The notes beneath the pieces are model-generated. The model was not told the DNA's origin. It ran no database searches and saw nothing but the letters and a program-made list of their open reading frames with translations. A stretch of DNA of 64,000 nucleotides from an uncultured bacterium (lineage in GTDB: Bacteria; Bacteroidota; Bacteroidia; Bacteroidales; Bacteroidaceae): positions 1-64,000 of the forward strand of contig CAJMPR010000019.1 in the NCBI GenBank assembly GCA_905215345.1, read 5' to 3'. The position numbers and the translations under genes are program-made. This document shows, one piece after another, positions 17,105-26,148 of this stretch (position 1 is its first letter; each line of letters begins with the position of its first letter).

Positions 17105-20100
17105 TTACAACTTACAACGCTCCAATAAGCGTGCATAAATAGAATTTTGTTCGAGTAATTGTGGAACACCGGTTATAAACATCTGTTTACGGGCTCTTGT
17201 CAGAGCCACATTCAACTTCCGGTCTATCTGCACCCCGTTTTCTTCCGTCAGATTGGCAAGGAACTTCAATTGGTATGCCCTATTCACACAGAAAGAGTAA
17301 ATGATGACATCACGCTCGCTTCCCTGGAAACGTTCTACCGTATCTACCAATATATCATTCAGAGCAGTAATTCCCATGCCGGCAATTTCATTCTTTATTA
17401 ATGCAATCTGACTGCGATAGGGAGTGATAATTCCCAAGGTCAATGCCGCATCGAAACCTGTGCTTTCAGAAGCATATTGTTGATAAACCGCGGCCGCCAG
17501 CCGAGCAACAATCTTAGCCTCGGAATGATTTATTTTCACCGATTGCATCGGTGGTTCGGGAACGGAGGGCAAAAAGGCGATACGACGGGGCAACAAGTCG
17601 GCAAACTCATTATCAGCTAACTCCGAAGACAGTTCAAGCTCCCCCGTTTGATGTGCCAGTCCTACCGGTTTCAACAATCCACCATAGAAAGCATGATTTG
17701 GAAATGAAGCCACTTCGACATTCATACGCCCCTGACGGCAAAGCATGTCGTAGGAGCGATTGCCGATAAGCGATGAATGATGGATAAAAGACCGCTCCTT
17801 AGAGATACTGCGGTACAGGCGTTCAAAAAGGGAGTCTTTCAGATTACATAAACCAATTGCCCGCAAAGCCCCTTCATGAACTTCAGATTGTTCGGACGAT
17901 TGCAATATTACCGCCGGCAGTTGCTTATGGTCTCCTATCAGAATAAACTTACCGATTGCATTTCCACCGGAAACATTACGGGTACAAAGTAGTCCCAAGA
18001 GTTGCGGTTCCAGTATCTGGGTAGCCTCATCTACCATCGCCACGTCAAAAGTCTTCAAACGGAACAGTTCCGTTTTTGCCGAAATCGTGGAAACCGTTCC
18101 GACAAATATCCGGCAGCGCGCCATCCTTGCCTGCACTTCACGACGGGTAGCACAAGACTCCAGAACATTCTCTATCAGATGCGGGCGATAAGTCTCCTCA
18201 CACGAAAGTTCGCTGCCGATGCGTATAAAGTCTACTGCCGGAGTAATGGCGGTAAGCATCTTACAAATCTCATCTACCGCACGGTTGGTATAGGAAAGCA
18301 AAAGAATCTGTTTCCCTTCCTGATAAAAAGCCTCCACCATACTGCGTAAGGCACGTGAAGTCTTGCCGGTCCCCGGTGGTCCGATTAACAGAAAATAATC
18401 CTTAGCAGCCCGGGCTTTCAGTGTGATGCGGGCGAAGTCATCCGTAGTAGCAGCGATATCAACATCCAGGGAAGAATCGAACTCAGGCGGTCGTTGGCTC
18501 AGTAACAAATCCCGCCGGTCTTGCGTAGCCCAGAGAAAGGCTGAAAGCCCCAGATACATACTGCGGAACGAGGTATCCATACAATCATGCTCTATGGCAT
18601 AACGGCTGTCTCCCGGCAGCACACCTGTATTCTGTTGTGCGGCACGAAGCCGGATACGAATCTCACTATCGGAAATCTGCTCGATACTTCCTTTAAAGAC
18701 CATCTTGTTGGTAACGTTGTCCGTATCGGCATTACGTTCGTAGAGAACGATAGCATCTCCTTGACGGAAGTTGGGCAAAGTCTCTTTCCCCGTATCCCCT
18801 TCCCCGAAACGAGGAGGAGAAGCTACTCCGACTCCGCCAATGCCATTCTTCCCATTGCCTTCGGGGGAGGAGGTACGGGGGGAGAGGCATAGATAGGGCT
18901 TATGCGCATTCGCGGCACGATTCTCCCGTATCTCCAAATCATAAAGAATTTCTCCGTTCTCACATTTTTCCGCAAGAGTAGCGAGCCACAAGGCTGCTGC
19001 ACCGGAACGTCCTTCATAGTCGACATCGCCCGATTTGGAAGTGTAGAGTTCTTTCGTTATGAAGTTATAAAGCGTATAGAAATAAGATTGCTCCAACGGT
19101 GACAAGCTACGGATGCGTTGTGTCACTGCATCGATAGAAGGATACAGAAACCGTTTCCACAAGGTATTATCCAACTGCCGTTCATTCAAAGTTTCGGGAT
19201 TAACTTCTTGCAGGCACTCCGCCGTATATTGCGGGCTGTTACGTAACTGTATACTGTACTCGTTCGCAACAATCCGGTTCCGAACATCCATCACCCGGCG
19301 CACCATTGCCCACGAAGGACGTGACGGATAAAGCAACGGATAACGGGTATAGAACAGATAAGCCTTCACCCGGCGATGATCCATTCCCATGGAATATTCC
19401 AATACCGCCTGATACAGCAGCATCTGCACCTTATTGTTCTCCTTCGGCTCCACTTTACCCCTGATAGAGTATTCATCCGCCTTACCGGATTTCATTTCAA
19501 TAAAGGAAGACATATCCCGTTGCATATAATCCAGCCTCCCCTGCAAGCCCAATGCCTCACAGATATAAGAAGGTTCCAACACCGCATCTGTTTTATCGAG
19601 TTCATAGCCCGCCATCCCGAAGGTTTCCGTCACCGTTTGGCGGATATGTTCGAAATGCCGTTTACAATCGGCAAAGAACTCACGCTCCTTTTCACGGTCG
19701 CGCAAATCGGCACAAGCTGCCAGCTCAATGGGGTACGAACGGAAAGCCTTCTTCATACATTCCAGATAATCCGGTTCTTCTTCGGCATGAATCCATTCGT
19801 CCAAAAAGAGATTGGCTATATTTCCTAAAAGAAGCGGACGTGTATTATCCGGTATTTGCAGACGTGCCAGTATATAATTCGCCGGATGATGACCGTACTC
19901 CTTGAAGCACTCCGCCAACGAGCTGATGTCTATCAGGTAATCCGGTTCCAATATAATAAAGGACGGAGTAAGGATTCCTGTCTCATCCACAGCTACATCC
20001 AGCAAATTTACCTGAGCATGACGCCACAGCAGACGGCAAGTCGCGGCAAATTCTTCATTAACCTGCGGTATGTTATAACGTACCCGCAACGGTTCATCAA

Positions 20101-20587
20101 CCACCGCATCTACAGGAAGCACATACAGATATGTATCATCGGCATGCTGGAAACTGACGCGCATGCGTCGCACACGTTCTTTGGCAGGTGGCGCCACCAC
20201 ATAGGTAGCATCCGCACGGGGAAGAAGGCGATACAATTCATCAGGGATATCTTCACCCGTCAAGCGTTTCACAAAGAAAGACAATGTTTTGGCATCACGC
20301 AGCAAATGTTCGCGCGAAGGCTCCACCTGACGGTTGAGAATTGCATTGGAAGTAAGACGGAACGTATGCAGCCGGTTTTGTTCGACCACCGTAAGCCCTA
20401 CTTTAGAAGCCACATAGTTGATACGTGCCGAAAGGTCTGTCATTTGCAGGCTGCTATCCGCCATCTGTGTACGACACAGTTGTTCCAGCAGTTCGCGCAA
20501 CTGACGATAAGCGGCTTGCAGCGAAATTTCCGTTTCCCTGCAAGCCGCCAATAATAGTTCAAAGTATTCCTTTACTACATTCTTCAT
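17105..20587 (-). CDS. Dna2-like PD-(D/E)XK nuclease fused to a superfamily 1 helicase
   Basis: A 1160-residue protein. The N-terminal half holds a Cas4/RecB-type nuclease: GLQGRLDYMQ followed by FIEMKSGK with Glu364 and Lys366, then the QMLLYQAVLEYSMG helix. The C-terminal half is an SF1 helicase of the Upf1/Dna2 class: Walker A GPPGTGKTS with Lys742, Walker B VAMVDEATQ, motif III FILIGDHKQLPAV, motif V FQGSERDVIIY and motif VI NVALTRARKQ. It probably processes DNA ends or flaps in repair or replication. It starts seven bases after the tatC stop. Residues about 568-602 are encoded by a GC-rich inverted repeat (18782-18886) that looks inserted between the two halves. Four-Cys iron-sulfur ligands typical of Dna2 were not confirmed. 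Confidence 0.85.
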   Translation of the reverse strand: MKNVVKEYFELLLAACRETEISLQAAYRQLRELLEQLCRTQMADSSLQMTDLSARINYVASKVGLTVVEQNRLHTFRLTSNAILNRQVEPSREHLLRDAKTLSFFVKRLTGEDIPDELYRLLPRADATYVVAPPAKERVRRMRVSFQHADDTYLYVLPVDAVVDEPLRVRYNIPQVNEEFAATCRLLWRHAQVNLLDVAVDETGILTPSFIILEPDYLIDISSLAECFKEYGHHPANYILARLQIPDNTRPLLLGNIANLFLDEWIHAEEEPDYLECMKKAFRSYPIELAACADLRDREKEREFFADCKRHFEHIRQTVTETFGMAGYELDKTDAVLEPSYICEALGLQGRLDYMQRDMSSFIEMKSGKADEYSIRGKVEPKENNKVQMLLYQAVLEYSMGMDHRRVKAYLFYTRYPLLYPSRPSWAMVRRVMDVRNRIVANEYSIQLRNSPQYTAECLQEVNPETLNERQLDNTLWKRFLYPSIDAVTQRIRSLSPLEQSYFYTLYNFITKELYTSKSGDVDYEGRSGAAALWLATLAEKCENGEILYDLEIRENRAANAHKPYLCLSPRTSSPEGNGKNGIGGVGVASPPRFGEGDTGKETLPNFRQGDAIVLYERNADTDNVTNKMVFKGSIEQISDSEIRIRLRAAQQNTGVLPGDSRYAIEHDCMDTSFRSMYLGLSAFLWATQDRRDLLLSQRPPEFDSSLDVDIAATTDDFARITLKARAAKDYFLLIGPPGTGKTSRALRSMVEAFYQEGKQILLLSYTNRAVDEICKMLTAITPAVDFIRIGSELSCEETYRPHLIENVLESCATRREVQARMARCRIFVGTVSTISAKTELFRLKTFDVAMVDEATQILEPQLLGLLCTRNVSGGNAIGKFILIGDHKQLPAVILQSSEQSEVHEGALRAIGLCNLKDSLFERLYRSISKERSFIHHSSLIGNRSYDMLCRQGRMNVEVASFPNHAFYGGLLKPVGLAHQTGELELSSELADNEFADLLPRRIAFLPSVPEPPMQSVKINHSEAKIVARLAAAVYQQYASESTGFDAALTLGIITPYRSQIALIKNEIAGMGITALNDILVDTVERFQGSERDVIIYSFCVNRAYQLKFLANLTEENGVQIDRKLNVALTRARKQMFITGVPQLLEQNSIYARLLERCKL
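18782..18886. repeat. GC-rich inverted repeat inserted in frame in the helicase gene
   Basis: The arms 18782-18817 and 18858-18886 are imperfect inverted copies (CTCTTTCCCCGTATCCCC against CTCTCCCCCCGTACCTCC when both are read inwards; both then carry CCCCGAA). The stretch is 105 bases, exactly 35 codons, and has no stop in the helicase frame. It encodes a Gly/Pro/Ser-rich low-complexity linker unlike the rest of the protein. Confidence 0.7.
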
Positions 20588-20594
20588 GCGTACT

Positions 20595-21416
20595 TTATCC
20601 TTCTGCCTCTTCCGCTTCTACAATATCATCGCTTTTCTTATCTTTTATCATGAGGATGCTCATTTCATAGAGCAGATAAAGGGGTACTGCCACCACGGTC
20701 AACGTGAACGGATCACCCGTCGGTGTAATGATGGCAGCGGTAATCACAATAATAACAATGGCATGGCGGCGGTACTTGCGCAAGAACGTCTTATGCACCA
20801 ATCCCAGCAGAGAAAGCAACCACGTCACCAAAGGAAGTTCAAAAGCCAGCCCCATGCAGAGTACCAGCATCATAAAGTTATCGATATAGGAATTGAGGGA
20901 AATCTGGTTCTCTACGGCTGCACTGAGTTGATAAGTGGAGAGAAAACGCAATGTAAGCGGATAAACCATGAAATAGCCCAGCAATACTCCTAAGAAAAAC
21001 ATCAGCGTACCGATGAACAATGCTTTTTTCACTCCCCGGCGTTCTTTCGGATAGAGTGCCGGACTGATAAACCGCCAGATTTCAAAGAAAATATAAGGCG
21101 CCGCCGTCACTACCGACATCCAAAATGCCGTAGACATATGGATAAAGAACGGAGCCGCCAGATTAATATTTATCAACTTCACATGAAATTCCTGCGTAAA
21201 AAACTCATCCTGCAAATCAAATACCTGTCCGATATAACGCAACAAGTCATAGAATATGAAATCATTGTGGCAAGGCGCCAACACCACATTATCAAACAAA
21301 TAAGGCATTGCGATAAAGTAACCCACACCCAATACAAACCACACCCCGAGAACTCTGAACAGTACCCGACGCAATTCATCCAAATGATCCCAGAAAGTTA
21401 GTTCTTTGTTTGCCAT
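20595..21416 (-). CDS. tatC: TatC, Sec-independent protein translocase
   Basis: A 273-residue membrane protein from the ATG at 21416 (MANKELTFWDHLDELRRVLF). The reading frame extends further upstream only because the repeat element there is open, adding MSIVNCQLSID, which is not TatC-like. Family features: FWDHLDELR at the N-terminus, FFEIWRFISPALYPKER, and six hydrophobic segments, including GLAFELPLVTWLLSLLGLV. It forms the twin-arginine receptor with TatA, encoded just upstream. Only one TatA/E-type protein is seen here. The repeat at 21424-21530 separates tatA from tatC, and the helicase gene follows after seven bases. Confidence 0.93.
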   Translation of the reverse strand: MANKELTFWDHLDELRRVLFRVLGVWFVLGVGYFIAMPYLFDNVVLAPCHNDFIFYDLLRYIGQVFDLQDEFFTQEFHVKLININLAAPFFIHMSTAFWMSVVTAAPYIFFEIWRFISPALYPKERRGVKKALFIGTLMFFLGVLLGYFMVYPLTLRFLSTYQLSAAVENQISLNSYIDNFMMLVLCMGLAFELPLVTWLLSLLGLVHKTFLRKYRRHAIVIIVITAAIITPTGDPFTLTVVAVPLYLLYEMSILMIKDKKSDDIVEAEEAEG

Positions 21417-21423
21417 ATCAATC

Positions 21424-21530
21424 GATAATTGACAATTGACAATTGACAATTGACAATTAGGCTACGCAATATTTGTCTCAAACGGTCATTTTGCATGGTA
21501 ATTGTCAATTGTCAATTATCAATTATCAAT
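21424..21530. repeat. heptad-armed repeat element between tatA and tatC
   Basis: Left arm of tandem TTGACAA words, core starting GGCTACGC (21460) and ending TTGCATGG, right arm of AATTGTC/AATTATC words. The arms are complementary. The tatA stop codon (minus strand, 21526-21528) lies inside the right arm, and the left arm ends eight bases before the tatC ATG. Confidence 0.8.
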
Positions 21531-21738
21531 CTTTATCCGGCTTATCTACTTCTTCCTTTGCCTTATTGATTTCGTCTTTAGCTTCGTTCACACCGTCTTT
21601 GAAGCTCTTCACGCCTTTACCCAATCCTTTCATCAGTTCGGGAATTTTCTTACCGCCAAACAACAATAGGATAACCAATGCTATGATAATCCATTCGGTA
21701 CCACTGGGCAAGACGCCTAATAAGAGTAAGTTTGTCAT
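21526..21738 (-). CDS. tatA: TatA/TatE twin-arginine translocase subunit
   Basis: A 70-residue protein with one N-terminal membrane segment (TEWIIIALVILLLFGGKKIP), the FGGKKIPELMKGLGKGVKSF amphipathic helix, and a charged tail with many Lys/Glu. This is the classic TatA layout; polymerised TatA forms the pore with TatC. Its last codons and stop overlap a heptad repeat. A -7 box at 21763-21770 suggests that it starts its own transcript. Confidence 0.93.
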   Translation of the reverse strand: MTNLLLLGVLPSGTEWIIIALVILLLFGGKKIPELMKGLGKGVKSFKDGVNEAKDEINKAKEEVDKPDKD

Positions 21739-21762
21739 AGTTATATTGAATTAAATTTGATG

Positions 21763-21770
21763 CAAAGATA
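21763..21770 (-). promoter_or_regulatory. -7 promoter box for tatA
   Basis: TATCTTTG on the minus strand, 25 bases before the tatA ATG. The expected -33 position falls in the heptad repeat at 21780 and does not read TTTG. Confidence 0.5.
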
Positions 21771-21779
21771 GGAAAAGTT

Positions 21780-21868
21780 GAGTTATGAGTTATAAGTTAT
21801 GAGTTATTTGTTTATAATAGGCTACACTACACCGAAAAGAGAAACACCAACAAATAACTTATAACTCC
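21780..21868. repeat. heptad-armed repeat element between murF-alr and tatA
   Basis: Left arm GAGTTAT, GAGTTAT, AAGTTAT, GAGTTAT; a partial core with GGCTACAC (near 21820); right arm CAAATAA, CTTATAA, CTCC. The arms are complementary. It lies eight bases before the murF-alr stop on that gene's 3' side. Confidence 0.75.
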
Positions 21869-21876
21869 AAAAGTCC

Positions 21877-24414
21877 TCAGTCCTGATAATACACCCTCTT
21901 CACCCGTGTCGAAATACTCGTCAACACTTCGTAGGGAATCGTCTCGAGCACGTCGGAAAGCACGGTTATGGGCAGATGGTCACCAAATATTTCCACGCTG
22001 TCGCCTTCCTTGCAGTCGATGTCAGTGACGTCAATCATACAAACGTCCATACAGATATTGCCTACATAGGGCGCACGTTGTCCGTTCACCAGACAGTAAG
22101 CATGCCCGTTACCCAAGTGTCGGTTCAGTCCGTCGGCATATCCGATAGGCAGCGCCGCGATGCGCGACGGACGTACCAAATGCCCCTTGCGACTATACCC
22201 CACCGTATCTTCCTGAGGCACATCACGTATCTGCAAGATAGTAGTCTTCAGCGTACTTACATTATTCATAATGGAATTGTCTACCGGATTGACTCCATAC
22301 AGCCCGATACCCAAACGTACCATATCGAATTGAGCTCCGGGAAAACGTTCGATACCCGCGGAATTGCAAATATGGCGGAGTATCTTATGGGAGAAAGCCT
22401 CTTGCAACTGCATCGAAGCACTTTCAAATGCCTCTATCTGTTGCCGTGTAAATGAATCGAACTGCGAAGAATCACTTCCCACGAAATGCGAGAAGACCGA
22501 ACGGGCGATTACCGCATTCTGACCTTTCAGGCGTTCAATCAGTTGGGGCATGTCTTCCGCCGCAAAACCAAGTCGGTGCATACCGGTATCCAGTTTTACA
22601 TGAATCGGGAAATTGGTGATACCTTCTTTTTCAGCCTCCTTAATCAAGGCATCTAACAGATGAAAGCTATACACCTCAGGCTCCAGTTTATAGTCGAACA
22701 TGGTCTTAAAGGCCGTCATCTCAGGATTCATAATAATGATACTGCCCGTAACACCCGCCTTACGCAGGTCGGAGCCTTCATCGGCCACGGCAACCGCCAG
22801 ATAATCGACATGATGCTCCTGCAAAGTCTTGGCTATCTCGTACGAACCTGCACCATAAGCCGAGGCTTTCACCATACACACCATCTTCGTTTCGGGACGC
22901 AACTTGCTGCGATAATAGTTCAGATTGGCAATCATCGCACCCAGGTTCACTTCCAATATCGTTTCGTGCACTTTCTTCTCCAGAACTTCCGTCAAAGCAT
23001 CGAAACCAAATTTACGTGCGCCCTTAATCAAGATAATCTCGTTTTCAAGGGAAAGCTCTCCCCTTTCAATAGCGGCTATCAAAGCATCCGTGTCAGGATA
23101 GAAAACTTTTTCTATATTAAATCTTGCGGCGCACGAAGATATTTCGCTTCCCACACCAATGATACGTTCTATTCCCCGGCTATTCACCAGTTGAGCCACC
23201 TGACGATAAAGAGTCGGCGTATTCTGCCCGGTTTCCAATATATCCGAAAGAATCAGTGTCCGTTTCAAGCCTTTGCTCAACGAACGGCGGTACAGGAAGT
23301 CGAGCGCTATATCCAGCGAACCGAGGTCTGAATTATAACTGTCGTTTATTAACAGGCATCCGTTCTTGCCCTCCTTCACCTCAAGACGCATGGCAACAGG
23401 CTCCAACTTAGCCATCCGTCCCGTAATCTTTTCAGCAGGAAGCATCAGATAAAGGCAGGCAGCAAGACAGTTCAGCGAGTTTTCAATGGAAGCATCATCA
23501 ATAAAAGGCAATGTAAAGACATTATCCATATCGAGGTAACGATAGGAAATGACGGAAGAATCTTCCTTCTTCTCCACCTTGCTGATGAACAGGGGGCGTT
23601 CCATATCCTTCCGGCTCCACGCTATCTCGCGTGCAGAGAGCATAGACTTACCTACACAATTACTGATAAACTCATCGTCACCATTATAAATCACCACATC
23701 ACAGTTCTTGAAAAGCGCCAGTTTCTCCATGCACTTCTCTTGTAAAGAAAAGAAGTTCTCCTGATGAGCGCCACCGATATTCGTAAGTATGCCTATGGTC
23801 GGTTTAATGATATTCTGTAACGCACGCATCTCGCCCGGCTCCGAAATACCGGCTTCGAGAATGGCAAGTTCCGATTGCTCGTTCATCTGCCAAACAGACA
23901 AAGGCACGCCTATCTGCGAATTATAACTACGCGGTGACCGGGTGATGATGCGCTCCGGACTCAGCAACTGATGCAACCACTCCTTTACAATCGTTTTTCC
24001 ATTGCTGCCCGTAATGCCGATAACAGGAACCTGGAAGCGGTCACGATGCTGTTCAGCCAACTTTTGCAAAGCTTTTAAGGGGTTGGGAACGACTAAGAAA
24101 TTGACAGTTGACAATTGACAATTGACAATTGGCTGCGCACTGTCACGCTGCATAGAACTATCCACTATCAACTTTCCACTATCAACTAATTTTGCCGTTT
24201 GCTCGCAAACGACAAAATTACGGACTCCACGTGCGTACAAATCAGCTATATAGCGGGCGCCGTCACTTCGCTTGGTAGCCAAAGCAAAGAACAACGTTTC
24301 TTCGGGAAAACTCAAGGAACGGCTGTCAGTAAGCAGCCAGTCTATGGTGGCCGGCGCGTTCCCTATACGCCGTGCACCGATAATTTCGGTTATGCTTTCA
24401 ATCGTATACGACAT
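21877..24414 (-). CDS. murF-alr: bifunctional MurF ligase / alanine racemase
   Basis: An 845-residue fusion. Residues 1 to about 460 are a MurF Mur ligase (UDP-MurNAc-tripeptide D-alanyl-D-alanine ligase): GITGSNGKTIVKEW with Lys140, AILEAGISEPGEM, NIGGAHQENF, LLINDSYNSDLGSL. Residues about 475-845 are alanine racemase: VNLGAMIANLNYYRSKL, MVKASAYGAGS with the PLP lysine Lys516, KLDTGMHRLGF, HICNSAGIERFP, ALPIGYADGLNR. One protein thus makes D-Ala and its partner step adds the D-Ala-D-Ala dipeptide to the wall precursor. Such fusions are known in Bacteroidetes. Residues 75-105 are encoded by a heptad repeat element inserted in frame in the MurF N-terminal domain. The start overlaps the GSCFA gene by 25 bases. 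Confidence 0.93.
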   Translation of the reverse strand: MSYTIESITEIIGARRIGNAPATIDWLLTDSRSLSFPEETLFFALATKRSDGARYIADLYARGVRNFVVCEQTAKLVDSGKLIVDSSMQRDSAQPIVNCQLSTVNFLVVPNPLKALQKLAEQHRDRFQVPVIGITGSNGKTIVKEWLHQLLSPERIITRSPRSYNSQIGVPLSVWQMNEQSELAILEAGISEPGEMRALQNIIKPTIGILTNIGGAHQENFFSLQEKCMEKLALFKNCDVVIYNGDDEFISNCVGKSMLSAREIAWSRKDMERPLFISKVEKKEDSSVISYRYLDMDNVFTLPFIDDASIENSLNCLAACLYLMLPAEKITGRMAKLEPVAMRLEVKEGKNGCLLINDSYNSDLGSLDIALDFLYRRSLSKGLKRTLILSDILETGQNTPTLYRQVAQLVNSRGIERIIGVGSEISSCAARFNIEKVFYPDTDALIAAIERGELSLENEIILIKGARKFGFDALTEVLEKKVHETILEVNLGAMIANLNYYRSKLRPETKMVCMVKASAYGAGSYEIAKTLQEHHVDYLAVAVADEGSDLRKAGVTGSIIIMNPEMTAFKTMFDYKLEPEVYSFHLLDALIKEAEKEGITNFPIHVKLDTGMHRLGFAAEDMPQLIERLKGQNAVIARSVFSHFVGSDSSQFDSFTRQQIEAFESASMQLQEAFSHKILRHICNSAGIERFPGAQFDMVRLGIGLYGVNPVDNSIMNNVSTLKTTILQIRDVPQEDTVGYSRKGHLVRPSRIAALPIGYADGLNRHLGNGHAYCLVNGQRAPYVGNICMDVCMIDVTDIDCKEGDSVEIFGDHLPITVLSDVLETIPYEVLTSISTRVKRVYYQD
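24101..24190. repeat. heptad-armed repeat element inside murF-alr, in frame
   Basis: Left arm TTGACAG plus three TTGACAA words, core GGCTGCGCACTG...GCTGCATAGAACT, right arm AACTATC, CACTATC, AACTTTC, CACTATC. It is 90 bases, or 30 codons, without a stop in the murF frame, and gives the peptide stretch containing VDSSMQRDSAQPIVNCQ. The core matches that of the intergenic elements at 37877 and 38285. Confidence 0.8.
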
Positions 24415-25379
24415 AATTCTCTCTCTTTTTGAAAATCTAAGTACGGGTATTTTCCGTTAAGTCGGTCTATTTTTAACACAATTTGTCCTAAAAAACGCTT
24501 ATGCTCCTCAGAGTCCGGATGAAAGGGCTTATGTGCCAACGCTCTACGTATATTTTCACTTTCCTCTATAATCTGTAACGTCTCCTGAGAGAAGCAAACG
24601 GACGAGAAGCGTTCCCACACATATTGCACAGCCACCTCGGAAGGATGCACCATATCTTCGACATAAAAACGATAGTCGCGCAATTCATCCAGCAGCAGTT
24701 CGTAAGCGGGAAAGTAAAACACATTCTCCGGGAAAGCCGCTTGCAACTGGTCGATAGCCAACAGCAGCGTAGCCTTGCTGACCTGATTAGCGTGCATGCC
24801 GTCGCGTATGTGGCGGATGGGACTGACCGTAAAGAGAACTTTCAACCGCGGGTTCCGTACCAACAGCTCCGACAATAAAGAAGTGTAGTCCTGCGCAATC
24901 TCACCGACTGTCAGCCTTCTGCGGACGAAGCACTTTTCCGGTTGCTTGTGGCAGTTACCCACAATCCGTCCCGTTTCTTTCTGCTCATACACCCATGCCG
25001 TGCCAAAAGTCAGCAGGAGGCAGTCTAATTGCCCAAAGTTCTGCTGTGCCTTTTGCAATCGTTCGTTGATATGCTGTAACGTATCTGCCACTTCTATGGA
25101 AGAAAAGTCTCCGTGATGCATCGGACTGTGCCAACATTCACGAAAGAAAAACAAATCGTCCGGAGTATATATCTTTCCTCCACCAATTTCCCGTAAAGCA
25201 GCAGAGATGGAGAGTGGATTATAAAGTACTCCATAAGGATTAACATCACAATGAAACTTGGCATCTACAAGTCTCGTACCGATGTGCGTAGCAAAGCAGG
25301 AACCAAGCAACATCATGCAGTCGGCATGAGTGAGTTGTAGCAAAATTCCGGGAAGTTCCACAGGAGTATAAAAATTCAT
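24390..25379 (-). CDS. GSCFA-domain protein
   Basis: A 329-residue protein from the ATG at 25379 (MNFYTPVELPGILLQL); the longer frame to 25502 overlaps the upstream HU-like gene and is rejected. The family name motif is plain: LLGSCFATHIG near residue 25. Other conserved blocks are YGVLYNPLSI, LTFGTAWVYE, FTVSPIRHIRDGMHANQ, FPAYELLLDELRDYRFY and DMVHPSE. These suggest an SGNH-like hydrolase fold with Ser in GSC and Asp/His in DMVHPS. No substrate is known to me; the link to murF-alr, with overlapping ends, suggests a cell-wall or envelope role, as an inference. No signal peptide. Confidence 0.85.
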   Translation of the reverse strand: MNFYTPVELPGILLQLTHADCMMLLGSCFATHIGTRLVDAKFHCDVNPYGVLYNPLSISAALREIGGGKIYTPDDLFFFRECWHSPMHHGDFSSIEVADTLQHINERLQKAQQNFGQLDCLLLTFGTAWVYEQKETGRIVGNCHKQPEKCFVRRRLTVGEIAQDYTSLLSELLVRNPRLKVLFTVSPIRHIRDGMHANQVSKATLLLAIDQLQAAFPENVFYFPAYELLLDELRDYRFYVEDMVHPSEVAVQYVWERFSSVCFSQETLQIIEESENIRRALAHKPFHPDSEEHKRFLGQIVLKIDRLNGKYPYLDFQKERELCRIRLKA

Positions 25380-25410
25380 AAGTAAACCAGTATTAAATAG
25401 AAAATAAAAT

Positions 25411-26043
25411 TCATTCTTCAGACTTGATATATACGCGGTGGCTACCATATCCGCTAAAGCCAATGCCCGTTCCCGGCGTATGCGACAACTTACGTAGCTC
25501 AACGGTTCCAGTCGAACGAAGTAATCCTGTCAACTGGCAATAAGTACGGACAGTGATAAAGGGATGTGCTTCCAAATGCTTCCGTACTATCTCCAACCGT
25601 TGCTCAGCAGTATATTTCTGCGAAGAACGGACAGGTTTCCACGGCGCACGCCTCAACGTACAGTGGCTATTGGTTTTATACACGAGTTCCTTTTCCGCCT
25701 GAAAATTAATTTTTCCCACAAAGATGCTTTGTGCATTGCGGTGAGTCGCATCCTCCCCTGCTTCTTCACGTTCTTTATCAGCACCTATTGCCAGCCCCGG
25801 AGTGAAAGTACCGATACCGTCTATTTTTGCCGAAAAGCCTCGCGCCATTGTATGCGCCATTGCCTCTGCCAATTCGCAGATAATTCCCTCGACCACACCT
25901 GGAGAAAAGCCACTTCGGGCTGAGACGTATTCTGCTAACTCGCGGGTTGTACTTTGTCCCAACAAGACTATCTGCGGATAAGTCATACGTTCACCTGTCC
26001 CCTGCAGGTCAGGCATTTCTTTCATTATATAATGTGTAGACAT
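25411..26043 (-). CDS. HU-like DNA-binding protein with C-terminal extension
   Basis: A 210-residue protein. The first about 125 residues match the Bacteroidetes HU-related family: YPQIVLLGQSTTRELAEYVS, VVEGIICELAEAMAHTM and AKIDGIGTFTPGL. The C-terminal 80 residues contain a probable helix-turn-helix (about 145-180, AEQRLEIVRKHLEAHPFITV then TYCQLTGL), which suggests extra DNA or partner binding. It heads a minus-strand run with GSCFA and murF-alr (31-base gap). A distant -7 box at 26249-26256 would give a leader of about 200 bases with a large palindrome. Whether it is structural or regulatory is unknown. Confidence 0.8.
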   Translation of the reverse strand: MSTHYIMKEMPDLQGTGERMTYPQIVLLGQSTTRELAEYVSARSGFSPGVVEGIICELAEAMAHTMARGFSAKIDGIGTFTPGLAIGADKEREEAGEDATHRNAQSIFVGKINFQAEKELVYKTNSHCTLRRAPWKPVRSSQKYTAEQRLEIVRKHLEAHPFITVRTYCQLTGLLRSTGTVELRKLSHTPGTGIGFSGYGSHRVYIKSEE

Positions 26044-26148
26044 TTGCTATCTTTTATTTTTAAAAGGTTTCACACTCCGATTTCTTCTATTCTCCCTATC
26101 AGAACTTACTTTATCCGGTAAGAAAACTTATGTTTGTAGCATCTAAGA

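Noticed and set aside
21424..21530. The heptad elements as invertible promoters of the Bacteroides phase-variation type
   Set aside because: The arms are imperfect and periodic rather than exact recombination sites. They contain no clear -7 box in the core, and no invertase gene is in the window.
24101..24190. The murF repeat as a sequencing or assembly artefact
   Set aside because: It keeps frame over exactly 30 codons and carries the same core as independent intergenic copies with different arm words, which an assembly error would not produce.
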